Assembly (NCBI RefSeq): GCF_900089955.1
Contig: NZ_FLQX01000106.1
Coordinates: 1 to 64,000 of the forward strand
Reading direction: 5' to 3'
DNA length: 64,000 bases
Origin: Candidatus Accumulibacter aalborgensis
GTDB lineage: Bacteria; Pseudomonadota; Gammaproteobacteria; Burkholderiales; Rhodocyclaceae
Shown here one piece after another: positions 1 to 7,241 of this stretch; position 1 is the stretch's first letter, and each line of letters starts with the position of its first letter. The position numbers were made by a program, and so were the translations under genes. A model generated the notes under the pieces. That model was not told the DNA's origin. It did not search any database and saw only the letters and a program-made list of their open reading frames with translations.

Positions 1-121
1 TGCGGGCTACGCTGCAAAACTGTCGACGCCAGATTTCTACGGAATGACGACGCCGTTAACACCCCAGCAGACCACAGGTTCAATGTGTTGGCAAATAGCA
101 GGACGTAACGTTCCAATCAAT

Positions 122-147
122 GAAAAAGCCGCGGATCTGCCGCGGCT
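122..147 (-). terminator. Rho-independent terminator of mdh
   Basis: A perfect 8-bp inverted repeat (AGCCGCGG / CCGCGGCT, loop of 5) lies just past the mdh stop. Read on the minus strand it is followed by a short T run, the classic intrinsic terminator layout. Bases 1-121 contain no gene I can support. Confidence 0.8.
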
Positions 148-169
148 GTGGGGGCGATGGAAAGGCCGA

Positions 170-1156
170 TCAGAGCATGTGCTTGACGGCGTCCTGTTCG
201 TCGGTCAGTTCCTTGAGCGTCTTGTTGATCTTGTCGCGTGAGTAGTCGTCGATCTCGAGACCCTGGATGATTTCGAACGAGCCGCCCTTGCAGGTGCAAG
301 GAAAACCGAAAACGATGCCGGCCGGGATCCCGTAGGAGCCGTCGGACGGCACACCCATGGTGACCCATTCGTTGGAACCAAGAACCCAGTCGCGCATGTG
401 GTCGATGGCTGCATTGGCGGCCGAAGCGGCGGAGGACAGGCCACGGGCGTCGATGATCGCCGCTCCGCGCTTGCCGACCGTCGGCAGGAAGGTATCGTTG
501 TTCCATGCCGCATCGTTGATCAGCTCCTTGACGTTGTCGCCGTCAGAGGTGCAATTGCGGTAATCGGCATACATTGTCGGCGAATGGTTGCCCCAGACGA
601 CGAGTTGCTTGAAGCTGGCCACCGGCCGGCCGGTCTTCGCGGCGAGCTGTGTCAGGGCGCGGTTGTGGTCCAGACGCAGCATGCCATGGTAGTTGGCCGG
701 GTTGGTGCGACCGACCTTCTTTGCTGCGGTGCCGGCAATCAGGGCATTGGTGTTGCAGGGGTTGCCAACGACCAGAACGCGGACGCCTTCGCTGGCATTT
801 TCGGCAATCGCCTTGCCCTGAACAGTGAAGATGGCACCGTTGGCGGTCAACAGGTCGGCCCGCTCCATGCCGGGGCCGCGCGGACGCGCGCCGACCAGCA
901 GGCAGACGTCGGCGTCCTTGAAAGCAAGGTTCGGATCGTCAGTGGCGAATACGCTCGCGAGCAGCGGGAAGGCGCAGTCTTCAAGCTCCATGATGACGCC
1001 TTGGCAGGCTTTCTGGGCTTGCGGCAGGTCGAGTAACTGGAGGATGACCGGTTGATCCTTGCCCAGCATTTCGCCGGAGGCGATCCGGAAAAGCAGGCTG
1101 TAACCAATTTGACCGGCGGCGCCGGTGACCGCGACGCGCATGGGGGCTTTAGACAT
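170..1156 (-). CDS. mdh: Malate dehydrogenase
   Basis: NAD-dependent malate dehydrogenase, converting malate to oxaloacetate in the TCA cycle. The 328-residue product has the length and layout of the cytosolic-type bacterial enzyme. An N-terminal Rossmann fold ([19 protein letters not shown], about residues 10-28) is followed by the active-site loop ([17 protein letters not shown]) and the catalytic His in [14 protein letters not shown]. It is transcribed away from the GntR regulator across a 240-bp AT-rich gap and ends at an intrinsic terminator. Its position beside sdh, gltA and suc genes groups most TCA functions together. Start chosen at the ATG that gives the family-typical N-terminus [15 protein letters not shown]. 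Confidence 0.97.
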   Translation of the reverse strand: MSKAPMRVAVTGAAGQIGYSLLFRIASGEMLGKDQPVILQLLDLPQAQKACQGVIMELEDCAFPLLASVFATDDPNLAFKDADVCLLVGARPRGPGMERADLLTANGAIFTVQGKAIAENASEGVRVLVVGNPCNTNALIAGTAAKKVGRTNPANYHGMLRLDHNRALTQLAAKTGRPVASFKQLVVWGNHSPTMYADYRNCTSDGDNVKELINDAAWNNDTFLPTVGKRGAAIIDARGLSSAASAANAAIDHMRDWVLGSNEWVTMGVPSDGSYGIPAGIVFGFPCTCKGGSFEIIQGLEIDDYSRDKINKTLKELTDEQDAVKHML

Positions 1157-1307
1157 GATGCGGCTCCTGTTGAGTGATGAGCAAAATTAACGGAAAAGCG
1201 GGATAGAAAAGCGAAACGCAAAACGAGCGGAAATCGATCGGCCTTATCCCTGAAACGCCTTCGCAGGGCGAGCCAAATCGACGTAATCATAAGATGCCAG
1301 ACCACAG

Positions 1308-1341
1308 AGTGTCAAATATATCTTATATCTTATAGATGAGT
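1308..1341. promoter_or_regulatory. AT-rich mdh/GntR divergent control region
   Basis: An unusually AT-rich island in the GC-rich gap between mdh and the GntR gene. It carries a repeated ATCTTAT/ATCTTATAGAT tract and the imperfect palindrome GTTGTATAAC. GntR-family regulators often bind short palindromes in their own promoter, so this is a plausible operator and promoter region; that reading is inference. Confidence 0.4.
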
Positions 1342-1396
1342 TGTATAACAGAAACGAGATGGACGCGAGCGTCAAATTATGCTGAAATAGCGCTCC

Positions 1397-2134
1397 ATGA
1401 ACCGGTCTTCGTCATTGCATTCTCCGACCTTCAGCCCGCTGTATCGGCAGATCAAGGATTTGGTCCTGCGCCATCTGGAGTCGGGCGAGTGGGGTCCTGG
1501 CGACCCGATTCCGAGCGAGTCGGAACTGGCGACGCGTTTCGGCGTCAGTCAGGGTACCGTCCGCAAGGCGATCGACGAGATGGCTGCCGAGAATCTCCTG
1601 GTCCGCCAGCAAGGCAAGGGCACTTTTGTCGCCACGCACAAGGACCCGGGTTCCTATTTTCGCTTTCTGCGTCTGCTCCCCAATGACGGCGAGACGCGCC
1701 TTTCGCAAAGCGTTCCGCTCGAATGCTGGCGTGCCAAGGCTGGCGCCGACGTGGCCCGCATTCTGGCGCTCGAACCCGGTTCGCCAATCACCATCGTTCG
1801 CCGCCTGTTGAAGCTCGGCGACGAGCCGGTGGTCTTCGACGAGATCTATCTGCCCAGCGAATTGTTTCCGGATTTGTCGCTCGAGATTCTCCGGTCGGCT
1901 GAGTCGCTGTACAGCCTGTTCGAAACCCGTTATGGCGTACGCATGATTCGGGCTGACGAACGGTTGCGTGCCGTGGCGGCCGACCGGGTCAGCGCCGAAT
2001 GGCTGCAGGTCACCGAAGGCAGCCCGCTGCTGCTCGTCGAGCGGGTCACTTTTACCTACGGGCACAAGCCGGTCGAATGGCGCCGCGGCTTCTACTCAAC
2101 ACGCAACTATCATTATCACAACGAACTGGGGTGA
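1397..2134 (+). CDS. GntR-family transcriptional regulator (HutC/UTRA type)
   Basis: DNA-binding regulator of 245 residues. An N-terminal winged helix-turn-helix (about residues 12-77; PIPSESELATRFGVSQGTVR is the recognition region) is followed by a UTRA ligand-binding domain (about 95-235; EIYLPSELFPDLSLE). HutC/FarR-type members respond to small metabolites. It lies between mdh (divergent) and sdhC (same strand, 120 bp downstream), which suggests control of the adjacent TCA genes. Effector and targets cannot be read from sequence. No strong Shine-Dalgarno precedes the ATG, so the start is less certain than the family. Confidence 0.88.
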   Translation: MNRSSSLHSPTFSPLYRQIKDLVLRHLESGEWGPGDPIPSESELATRFGVSQGTVRKAIDEMAAENLLVRQQGKGTFVATHKDPGSYFRFLRLLPNDGETRLSQSVPLECWRAKAGADVARILALEPGSPITIVRRLLKLGDEPVVFDEIYLPSELFPDLSLEILRSAESLYSLFETRYGVRMIRADERLRAVAADRVSAEWLQVTEGSPLLLVERVTFTYGHKPVEWRRGFYSTRNYHYHNELG

Positions 2135-2158
2135 ACCATCACAGCGAGCCTATCGGGT

Positions 2159-2187
2159 AAGTCAGCCGCGCTACGATGGTTTATAAT
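2159..2187 (+). promoter_or_regulatory. Candidate sdh promoter (-10 element)
   Basis: A consensus TATAAT at 2182-2187 lies about 65 bp before sdhC. The hexamer 17 bp upstream (AAGTCA) is a poor -35 match, so the promoter may need an activator. Only the -10 is convincing. Confidence 0.4.
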
Positions 2188-2253
2188 CGAGCGCGGTTTT
2201 GCAGAGGTCGGGCGGCACGGATTCGGCCGCATTACAGATGAGGGATGACGTTC

Positions 2254-2646
2254 ATGGCAGAGATGGCAATCAAAAAGAAGCGTCCAAAAAATTTGGACTT
2301 GCCGACAATCAGGCTACCCCTTCCGGGTATCCTTTCAATCCTCCACCGGGTCAGCGGGGCGGCAATTTTCCTGCTCCTGCCGGTTCTCCTATGGCTGTTG
2401 CAGAGCAGTCTCGCGTCGCCGGAAGCTTTTGCCGGGGTCAAGGGTATCATCGGGCATCCGCTGGCTAGAATTGTTCTGTTCGGTTTGATCTGGTTTTACA
2501 TGCATCACTTCTGCGCCGGCATCCGCTACCTGCTACTCGATGTGGACAAGGGGGTAGGGCTCGAGGCGGCACGTCGGTCGAGCAAGATCGTTTTTGCGGT
2601 CAGCATCGCCCTGACCCTGATCATCGGAGCGAAAGTGCTATGGTAA
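2254..2646 (+). CDS. sdhC: Succinate dehydrogenase cytochrome b556 subunit
   Basis: Membrane anchor of complex II, carrying heme b and the quinone site with SdhD. About 130 residues with three hydrophobic helices. The quinone-site region LSILHRVSGAAIF lies near the first helix, and MHHFCAGIRYLLLD contains the conserved heme-ligand His. Three in-frame ATGs occur at 2245, 2254 and 2263. The purine-rich GATGAGGG ends at 2244, so 2254 has the best spacing and is chosen. First gene of sdhCDAB-sdhE; its stop overlaps the sdhD start (ATGGTAA). Confidence 0.93.
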   Translation: MAEMAIKKKRPKNLDLPTIRLPLPGILSILHRVSGAAIFLLLPVLLWLLQSSLASPEAFAGVKGIIGHPLARIVLFGLIWFYMHHFCAGIRYLLLDVDKGVGLEAARRSSKIVFAVSIALTLIIGAKVLW

Positions 2647-2987
2647 ATCGTATTCTTGTCGGGGCGCATTACGGGCTCAAGGACTGGATCATCCAGCGTG
2701 CCACGGCGATCATCATGGCTGTGTACACGGTCATCTTCCTGGTCGTCATCGCTGCCGTCGGGCCCGACTCCTTCGACGCATGGCGCGGCATCTTTGCCAA
2801 TGGTTTCATGAAGTTCGCAACCTTTCTGTTTTTCGTCAGTGTCTTCTACCATGCCTGGATCGGTATTCGGGATATCTGGATGGATTACATCAAGCCGGAT
2901 GCCTTGCGCCTCCTGATGATGATTGCGACGGCTGCGGTGCTGGTCGGCTACGCCGGCTGGGCGGTTCAGATTCTGTGGAGAATGTAA
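2640..2987 (+). CDS. sdhD: Succinate dehydrogenase membrane anchor subunit
   Basis: Second membrane anchor of complex II, 115 residues with three transmembrane segments. FYHAWIGIRDIWMDYI carries the conserved His and Asp-Tyr residues near the heme and quinone sites in SdhD proteins. It begins inside the last codons of sdhC and ends directly before the GTG start of sdhA, which implies translational coupling of the subunits. Confidence 0.93.
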   Translation: MVNRILVGAHYGLKDWIIQRATAIIMAVYTVIFLVVIAAVGPDSFDAWRGIFANGFMKFATFLFFVSVFYHAWIGIRDIWMDYIKPDALRLLMMIATAAVLVGYAGWAVQILWRM

Positions 2988-4772
2988 GTGAGCAAGCTAA
3001 CCATTCCGGTACGTAAGTTCGATGCAGTCATCGTTGGCGCTGGTGGTTCCGGTCTGCGCGCAGCGATCCAGTTGTCCGAAGCCGGCCTGAAGACAGCGGT
3101 TCTGTCGAAGGTCTTTCCGACCCGTTCGCACACCGTGGCGGCGCAGGGTGGCGTGTCTGCCTCGCTCGGCAACTCCGAGGAGGATCACTGGCACTGGCAC
3201 ATGTACGATACGGTCAAGGGTTCCGACTGGCTCGGCGACCAGGACGCAATTGAGTACATGTGCCGCAAGGCACCTGAAGTAGTGGTCGAACTCGAACATT
3301 TCGGCATGCCTTTCGACCGCACCGACGAAGGCAAGATCTACCAGCGTCCGTTCGGCGGGCACATGTCGAACTTCGGCGAGAAGCCGGTCCGTCGGGCCTG
3401 TGCCGCGGCCGACCGCACCGGGCACGCCATGCTGCACGCGCTGTATCAGCGCAACGTGCGCGCCAACACACAGTTCTTCGTCGAATGGATGGCGCTCGAC
3501 CTGATTCGCGACGATTCCGGCCAGGTGCTGGGGGTGATCGCCCTCGAGATGGAGACCGGTGAGGTCGTCGCCTTCCACGCCAAGGCCACCATCTTCGCCA
3601 CCGGTGGTGCTGGCCGCATCTTCTATTCGTCGACCAATGCGTTCATCAATACCGGCGACGGTCTCGGCATGGCGGCACGTGCCGGGATCCCGCTCGAGGA
3701 CATGGAGTTCTGGCAGTTTCACCCAACGGGCGTCGCTGGTGCCGGGGTGCTGATTACCGAGGGTGTGCGCGGTGAAGGCGGTATTCTGCGCAACTCGGCC
3801 AACGAGCGCTTCATGGAGCGTTACGCGCCCAACGCCAAGGACCTGGCTTCGCGTGACGTCGTTTCGCGGGCCATGGTCACCGAAATCAACGAGGGTCGCG
3901 GTTGCGGGCCGAACAAGGACTTCGTCCTGCTCGACATTACCCACCTCGATCCGGCAACGATCATGAAGCGGCTGCCGGGAATTCGCGAGATTTCGATCCA
4001 GTTCGCCGGCATCGACCCGATCAAGGCACCGATCCCGGTGGTGCCGACCTGTCACTATCAGATGGGCGGCGTGCCGACCAATTACAAGGGCCAGGTCGTC
4101 GCTCCGGACGGCACTCCGGTCAGGGGCTTCTATGCCGCCGGCGAGGTAGCCTGTGCTTCGGTGCACGGCGCCAATCGGCTGGGGACCAATTCGCTGCTTG
4201 ACCTGCTGGTCTTCGGCAAGGCGTCCGGGGATTCGGTGATCGAAGATGTCCAGTCGGGTGCGATCGGTCTCAAGGAGTTGCCGGAGAACTTTGCCGACTT
4301 CACCATGGCGCGGCTGAAACGCCTCAATACGCAGACCGGTGGCGCCGACGTCAATGAGACGCGCCTTGAGTTGCAGCGTACGATGCAGAAGCATTGCGGC
4401 GTTTTCCGCTTCAAGGACATGCTGGTCGACGGTGTCGCGAAGATTGTCGAGATCGAGAAAGCGGTTGCCAGGACCGAGATCAAGGACAAGTCGCAGGTCT
4501 GGAACACGGCCCGCGTCGAGGCGCTGGAACTCGACAACCTGATCGAGGTGGCCAAGGCGACGATGGTTTCGGCGGAGGCACGCAAGGAATCGCGTGGCGC
4601 CCACGTCCGCGACGATGCGCCGGATACGGCCGCCAATCCCAATGGACGCGACGATGTCAACTGGCACAAGCACACGCTGTGGCAGCGCGAGGGCAATGGT
4701 CTGAGCTACAAGCCGGTGATCATGACCCCGCTGTCCGTCGAATCCATCGCGCTGAAGACGCGTTCCTATTGA
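2988..4772 (+). CDS. sdhA: Succinate dehydrogenase flavoprotein subunit
   Basis: Catalytic flavoprotein of complex II, oxidising succinate to fumarate. The 594-residue protein has the dinucleotide fold (VIVGAGGSGLRAAIQLSEAG), the FAD-attachment His in RSHTVAAQGGVSA, the substrate-site stretch HPTGVAGAGVLITEG and the C-terminal region of the SdhA/FrdA family. GTG is used as start because it follows the sdhD stop directly; no in-frame ATG precedes the conserved fold. Reduced FAD passes electrons to SdhB; SdhE encoded downstream probably helps insert FAD. Confidence 0.97.
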   Translation: MSKLTIPVRKFDAVIVGAGGSGLRAAIQLSEAGLKTAVLSKVFPTRSHTVAAQGGVSASLGNSEEDHWHWHMYDTVKGSDWLGDQDAIEYMCRKAPEVVVELEHFGMPFDRTDEGKIYQRPFGGHMSNFGEKPVRRACAAADRTGHAMLHALYQRNVRANTQFFVEWMALDLIRDDSGQVLGVIALEMETGEVVAFHAKATIFATGGAGRIFYSSTNAFINTGDGLGMAARAGIPLEDMEFWQFHPTGVAGAGVLITEGVRGEGGILRNSANERFMERYAPNAKDLASRDVVSRAMVTEINEGRGCGPNKDFVLLDITHLDPATIMKRLPGIREISIQFAGIDPIKAPIPVVPTCHYQMGGVPTNYKGQVVAPDGTPVRGFYAAGEVACASVHGANRLGTNSLLDLLVFGKASGDSVIEDVQSGAIGLKELPENFADFTMARLKRLNTQTGGADVNETRLELQRTMQKHCGVFRFKDMLVDGVAKIVEIEKAVARTEIKDKSQVWNTARVEALELDNLIEVAKATMVSAEARKESRGAHVRDDAPDTAANPNGRDDVNWHKHTLWQREGNGLSYKPVIMTPLSVESIALKTRSY

Positions 4773-4790
4773 TCGTGCGCTAAGGAGTCA

Positions 4791-5510
4791 ATGATAATGG
4801 CCACCAGTACCATGCAGTTCAAGATTTACCGCTACGATCCTGACAAGGACAACGCGCCGTACATGCAGGACATTTCGGTCGAGGTCGACTTTGCGCTTGA
4901 TCGCAAGTTGCTTGACATTCTCACGCGCCTCAAGGCGAAGGACGATACGCTTTCCTATCGCCGCTCGTGTCGCGAAGGCATTTGCGGTTCGGATGCGATG
5001 AACATCAACGGCAAGAACGGTCTGGCCTGCCTGACCGACATCAAGGATCTCAAGCAGCCGGTCGTCCTGCGGCCGTTGCCGGGTCTGCCGGTGATCCGCG
5101 ACCTGATCGTCGACATGACCCAGTTTTTCAAGCAGTACCACTCGATCAAGCCTTACCTGATCAATGAAGGGCCGCGTCCAGACCGTGAGCGCCTGCAGTC
5201 GCCCGACGAGCGTGAAGAACTCAACGGTCTCTACGAGTGTATCCTGTGTGCCTGCTGTTCGACCTCGTGCCCGTCGTTCTGGTGGAATCCGGACAAGTTT
5301 GTCGGTCCGGCCGGTCTGCTGAATGCTTACCGTTTCATCGCCGATACCCGCGACCAGGCGACCAACGAGCGGCTGGATGATCTCGAGGATCCCTATCGTC
5401 TGTTCCGCTGCCATAGCATCATGAACTGCGTCGATGTCTGCCCGAAGAACCTGAACCCGACGCGGGCGATCGGCAAGATCAAAGAGATGATGGTTCGTCG
5501 CGCCATCTGA
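4791..5510 (+). CDS. sdhB: Succinate dehydrogenase iron-sulfur subunit
   Basis: Electron-transfer subunit of complex II, 239 residues. The [2Fe-2S] ligands are in CREGICGSDAMNING. The [4Fe-4S] and [3Fe-4S] ligands are in CILCACCSTSCPSFWWN and CHSIMNCVDVCPKNLNP. It moves electrons from SdhA FAD to the membrane quinone. A second ATG at 4797 follows the AAGGAG site at a more usual distance and could be the true start. The stop overlaps the sdhE start (TGATG). Confidence 0.96.
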   Translation: MIMATSTMQFKIYRYDPDKDNAPYMQDISVEVDFALDRKLLDILTRLKAKDDTLSYRRSCREGICGSDAMNINGKNGLACLTDIKDLKQPVVLRPLPGLPVIRDLIVDMTQFFKQYHSIKPYLINEGPRPDRERLQSPDEREELNGLYECILCACCSTSCPSFWWNPDKFVGPAGLLNAYRFIADTRDQATNERLDDLEDPYRLFRCHSIMNCVDVCPKNLNPTRAIGKIKEMMVRRAI

Positions 5511-5764
5511 TGGAGGACCGGGAAAAGCTCAACCGCCTGCGCTGGCGCTGCACGCGCCGCGCGATGCTGGAAATGGATCTCCTGCTCGGGGAGTTTCTCG
5601 ATCGGATCTTTCCGACCCTGACGCCGGGGCAGGCCGATGCCTTTGTCACCTTGGCCGACATGGAGGACCTCGAACTGTGGCCGCTGGTAACCGGTAGCCG
5701 CGAATGTTCCGATCTGGTGCAGGCCGAGGTTCTTGCGCTGTTGCGCGACGTAAGAGTTAAGTAA
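5510..5764 (+). CDS. sdhE: FAD assembly factor SdhE (DUF339)
   Basis: Small helical protein (84 residues) that helps attach FAD covalently to SdhA. The family hallmark RGxxE appears as R17-A18-M19-L20-E21, so the usual Gly is Ala while Arg and Glu are kept. The C-terminal region with W-P-L-V is also typical. Position directly after sdhB, overlapping it by one base, is the standard arrangement. Whether the Gly to Ala change alters activity cannot be told from sequence. Confidence 0.9.
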   Translation: MEDREKLNRLRWRCTRRAMLEMDLLLGEFLDRIFPTLTPGQADAFVTLADMEDLELWPLVTGSRECSDLVQAEVLALLRDVRVK

Positions 5765-5834
5765 GGAAGTTGCCATATTCTGGCGGCTTCCTGTTCGACG
5801 CTGTGACCTCAACACCTCAACGGGGATTAAAAGA

Positions 5835-7130
5835 ATGACGACCGCACGTAAGGCAACTCTGATCATCGAAGGGCAGGCTCCTGTCGATTTTCCAATCATG
5901 ACGCCCACGCATGGCAATGATTGCATCGACATTCGCACCCTTGGGGCCAAGACCGGACTGTTTACCTACGACTCCGGCTATCTGTCGACGGCGAGCTGCA
6001 GGTCTACGGTCACCTTTATTGACGGCGACAAGGGTGAGCTGCTCTACCGCGGATATCCGATCGAGCAACTGGCCGGACAATGCAACTTCCTCGAGGTGGC
6101 CTATCTTTTGTGGTACGGTGAGTTGCCGAGTTCCGCCCAGAAGGTCACTTTCGAGAAGAACATCAAACAGCACACGATGGTACACGAGCAACTGGTGAAG
6201 TTCTTCCAGGGCTTTCGTCGTGACGCCCACCCGATGGCCGTTCTCGTGGGTGTGGTCGGTGCCCTGTCGGCGTTCTACCATGAGGCCGAGGATTTCTCGG
6301 ATCTCGAACACCAGAACATCAGTTTCAATCGTATCGTCGCCAAGCTGCCGACGATCGTCGCCATGGCCTACAAGTATCACCGCGGTGAACCCTTCATCTA
6401 TCCGCGCAACGATCTCGACTACACAGCGAACTTCATGCACATGATGTTCGGCACGCCGTGCGAGGAGTACAAGCCGAATCCGGTGCTGGTGCACGCGCTC
6501 GACACCATATTCACCCTGCACGCCGACCACGAGCAGAACGCATCGACCTCGACGGTCCGCCTGTCGGGTTCTTCCGGTGCCAATCCATACGCCTGCATCT
6601 CGGCCGGCATCGCCTGTCTGTGGGGTCCGGCGCATGGCGGCGCCAACGAGGCCTGTCTGCAGATGCTCGAGGAAATCCACGATGTCTCGCGCGTCGGCCA
6701 GTACATCACCCGGGCCAAGGACAAGAACGACGATTTCAAGCTGATGGGCTTTGGTCACCGGGTCTACAAGAATTTCGACCCGCGCGCAACATTGATGAGG
6801 AAGGTCTGCAACGAGGTCCTGCAGGAACTCGGTCTGGAGAACGACCGCCTGTTCAAGCTGGCGATGGAACTTGAAAAGATCGCCCTCGAGGACGACTACT
6901 TCGTCGAGAAGAAACTTTATCCGAATGTCGATTTCTATTCAGGGATCGTCCAGAAGGCGCTCGGTATCCCGACCACGATGTTCACCTGTATCTTTGCCCT
7001 CGCCCGCACCGTGGGCTGGATGACGCAGTGGGAAGAGATGATCAACGATCCGGAGTACAAGATCGGCCGCCCGCGGCAGCTCTACGTCGGTACGGCCAGG
7101 CGCGATGTGATTCCGGTCGGCCAGCGCTAG
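5835..7130 (+). CDS. gltA: Citrate synthase (type II)
   Basis: Condenses acetyl-CoA and oxaloacetate into citrate. The 431-residue length fits the hexameric, NADH-sensitive type II enzyme of proteobacteria. Active-site signatures are present: [30 protein letters not shown] and [13 protein letters not shown] with the catalytic His, followed by the conserved C-terminal Asp region. It follows sdhE after 70 bp and ends at a strong terminator, so it may share the sdh transcript. Confidence 0.97.
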   Translation: MTTARKATLIIEGQAPVDFPIMTPTHGNDCIDIRTLGAKTGLFTYDSGYLSTASCRSTVTFIDGDKGELLYRGYPIEQLAGQCNFLEVAYLLWYGELPSSAQKVTFEKNIKQHTMVHEQLVKFFQGFRRDAHPMAVLVGVVGALSAFYHEAEDFSDLEHQNISFNRIVAKLPTIVAMAYKYHRGEPFIYPRNDLDYTANFMHMMFGTPCEEYKPNPVLVHALDTIFTLHADHEQNASTSTVRLSGSSGANPYACISAGIACLWGPAHGGANEACLQMLEEIHDVSRVGQYITRAKDKNDDFKLMGFGHRVYKNFDPRATLMRKVCNEVLQELGLENDRLFKLAMELEKIALEDDYFVEKKLYPNVDFYSGIVQKALGIPTTMFTCIFALARTVGWMTQWEEMINDPEYKIGRPRQLYVGTARRDVIPVGQR

Positions 7131-7145
7131 GCTGGCGGACTCCAG

Positions 7146-7174
7146 AGGGCGGCAGACAGTGGCCGCCCTTTTTT
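7146..7174 (+). terminator. Rho-independent terminator after gltA
   Basis: Stem AGGGCGGC (7146-7153) pairs with GCCGCCCT (7162-7169) and runs into six T residues. It separates the sdh-gltA unit from sucA. Confidence 0.88.
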
Positions 7175-7241
7175 CATTCTGCAGTCTTTCGACCGCAGGT
7201 ATTGTCGATTCGAACCAGGACCGTGACCACAGGTAACTGCC

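Noticed and set aside
2997-4673. Long open frame antisense to sdhA
   Set aside because: Shadow of sdhA with no recognisable domain or ribosome site.
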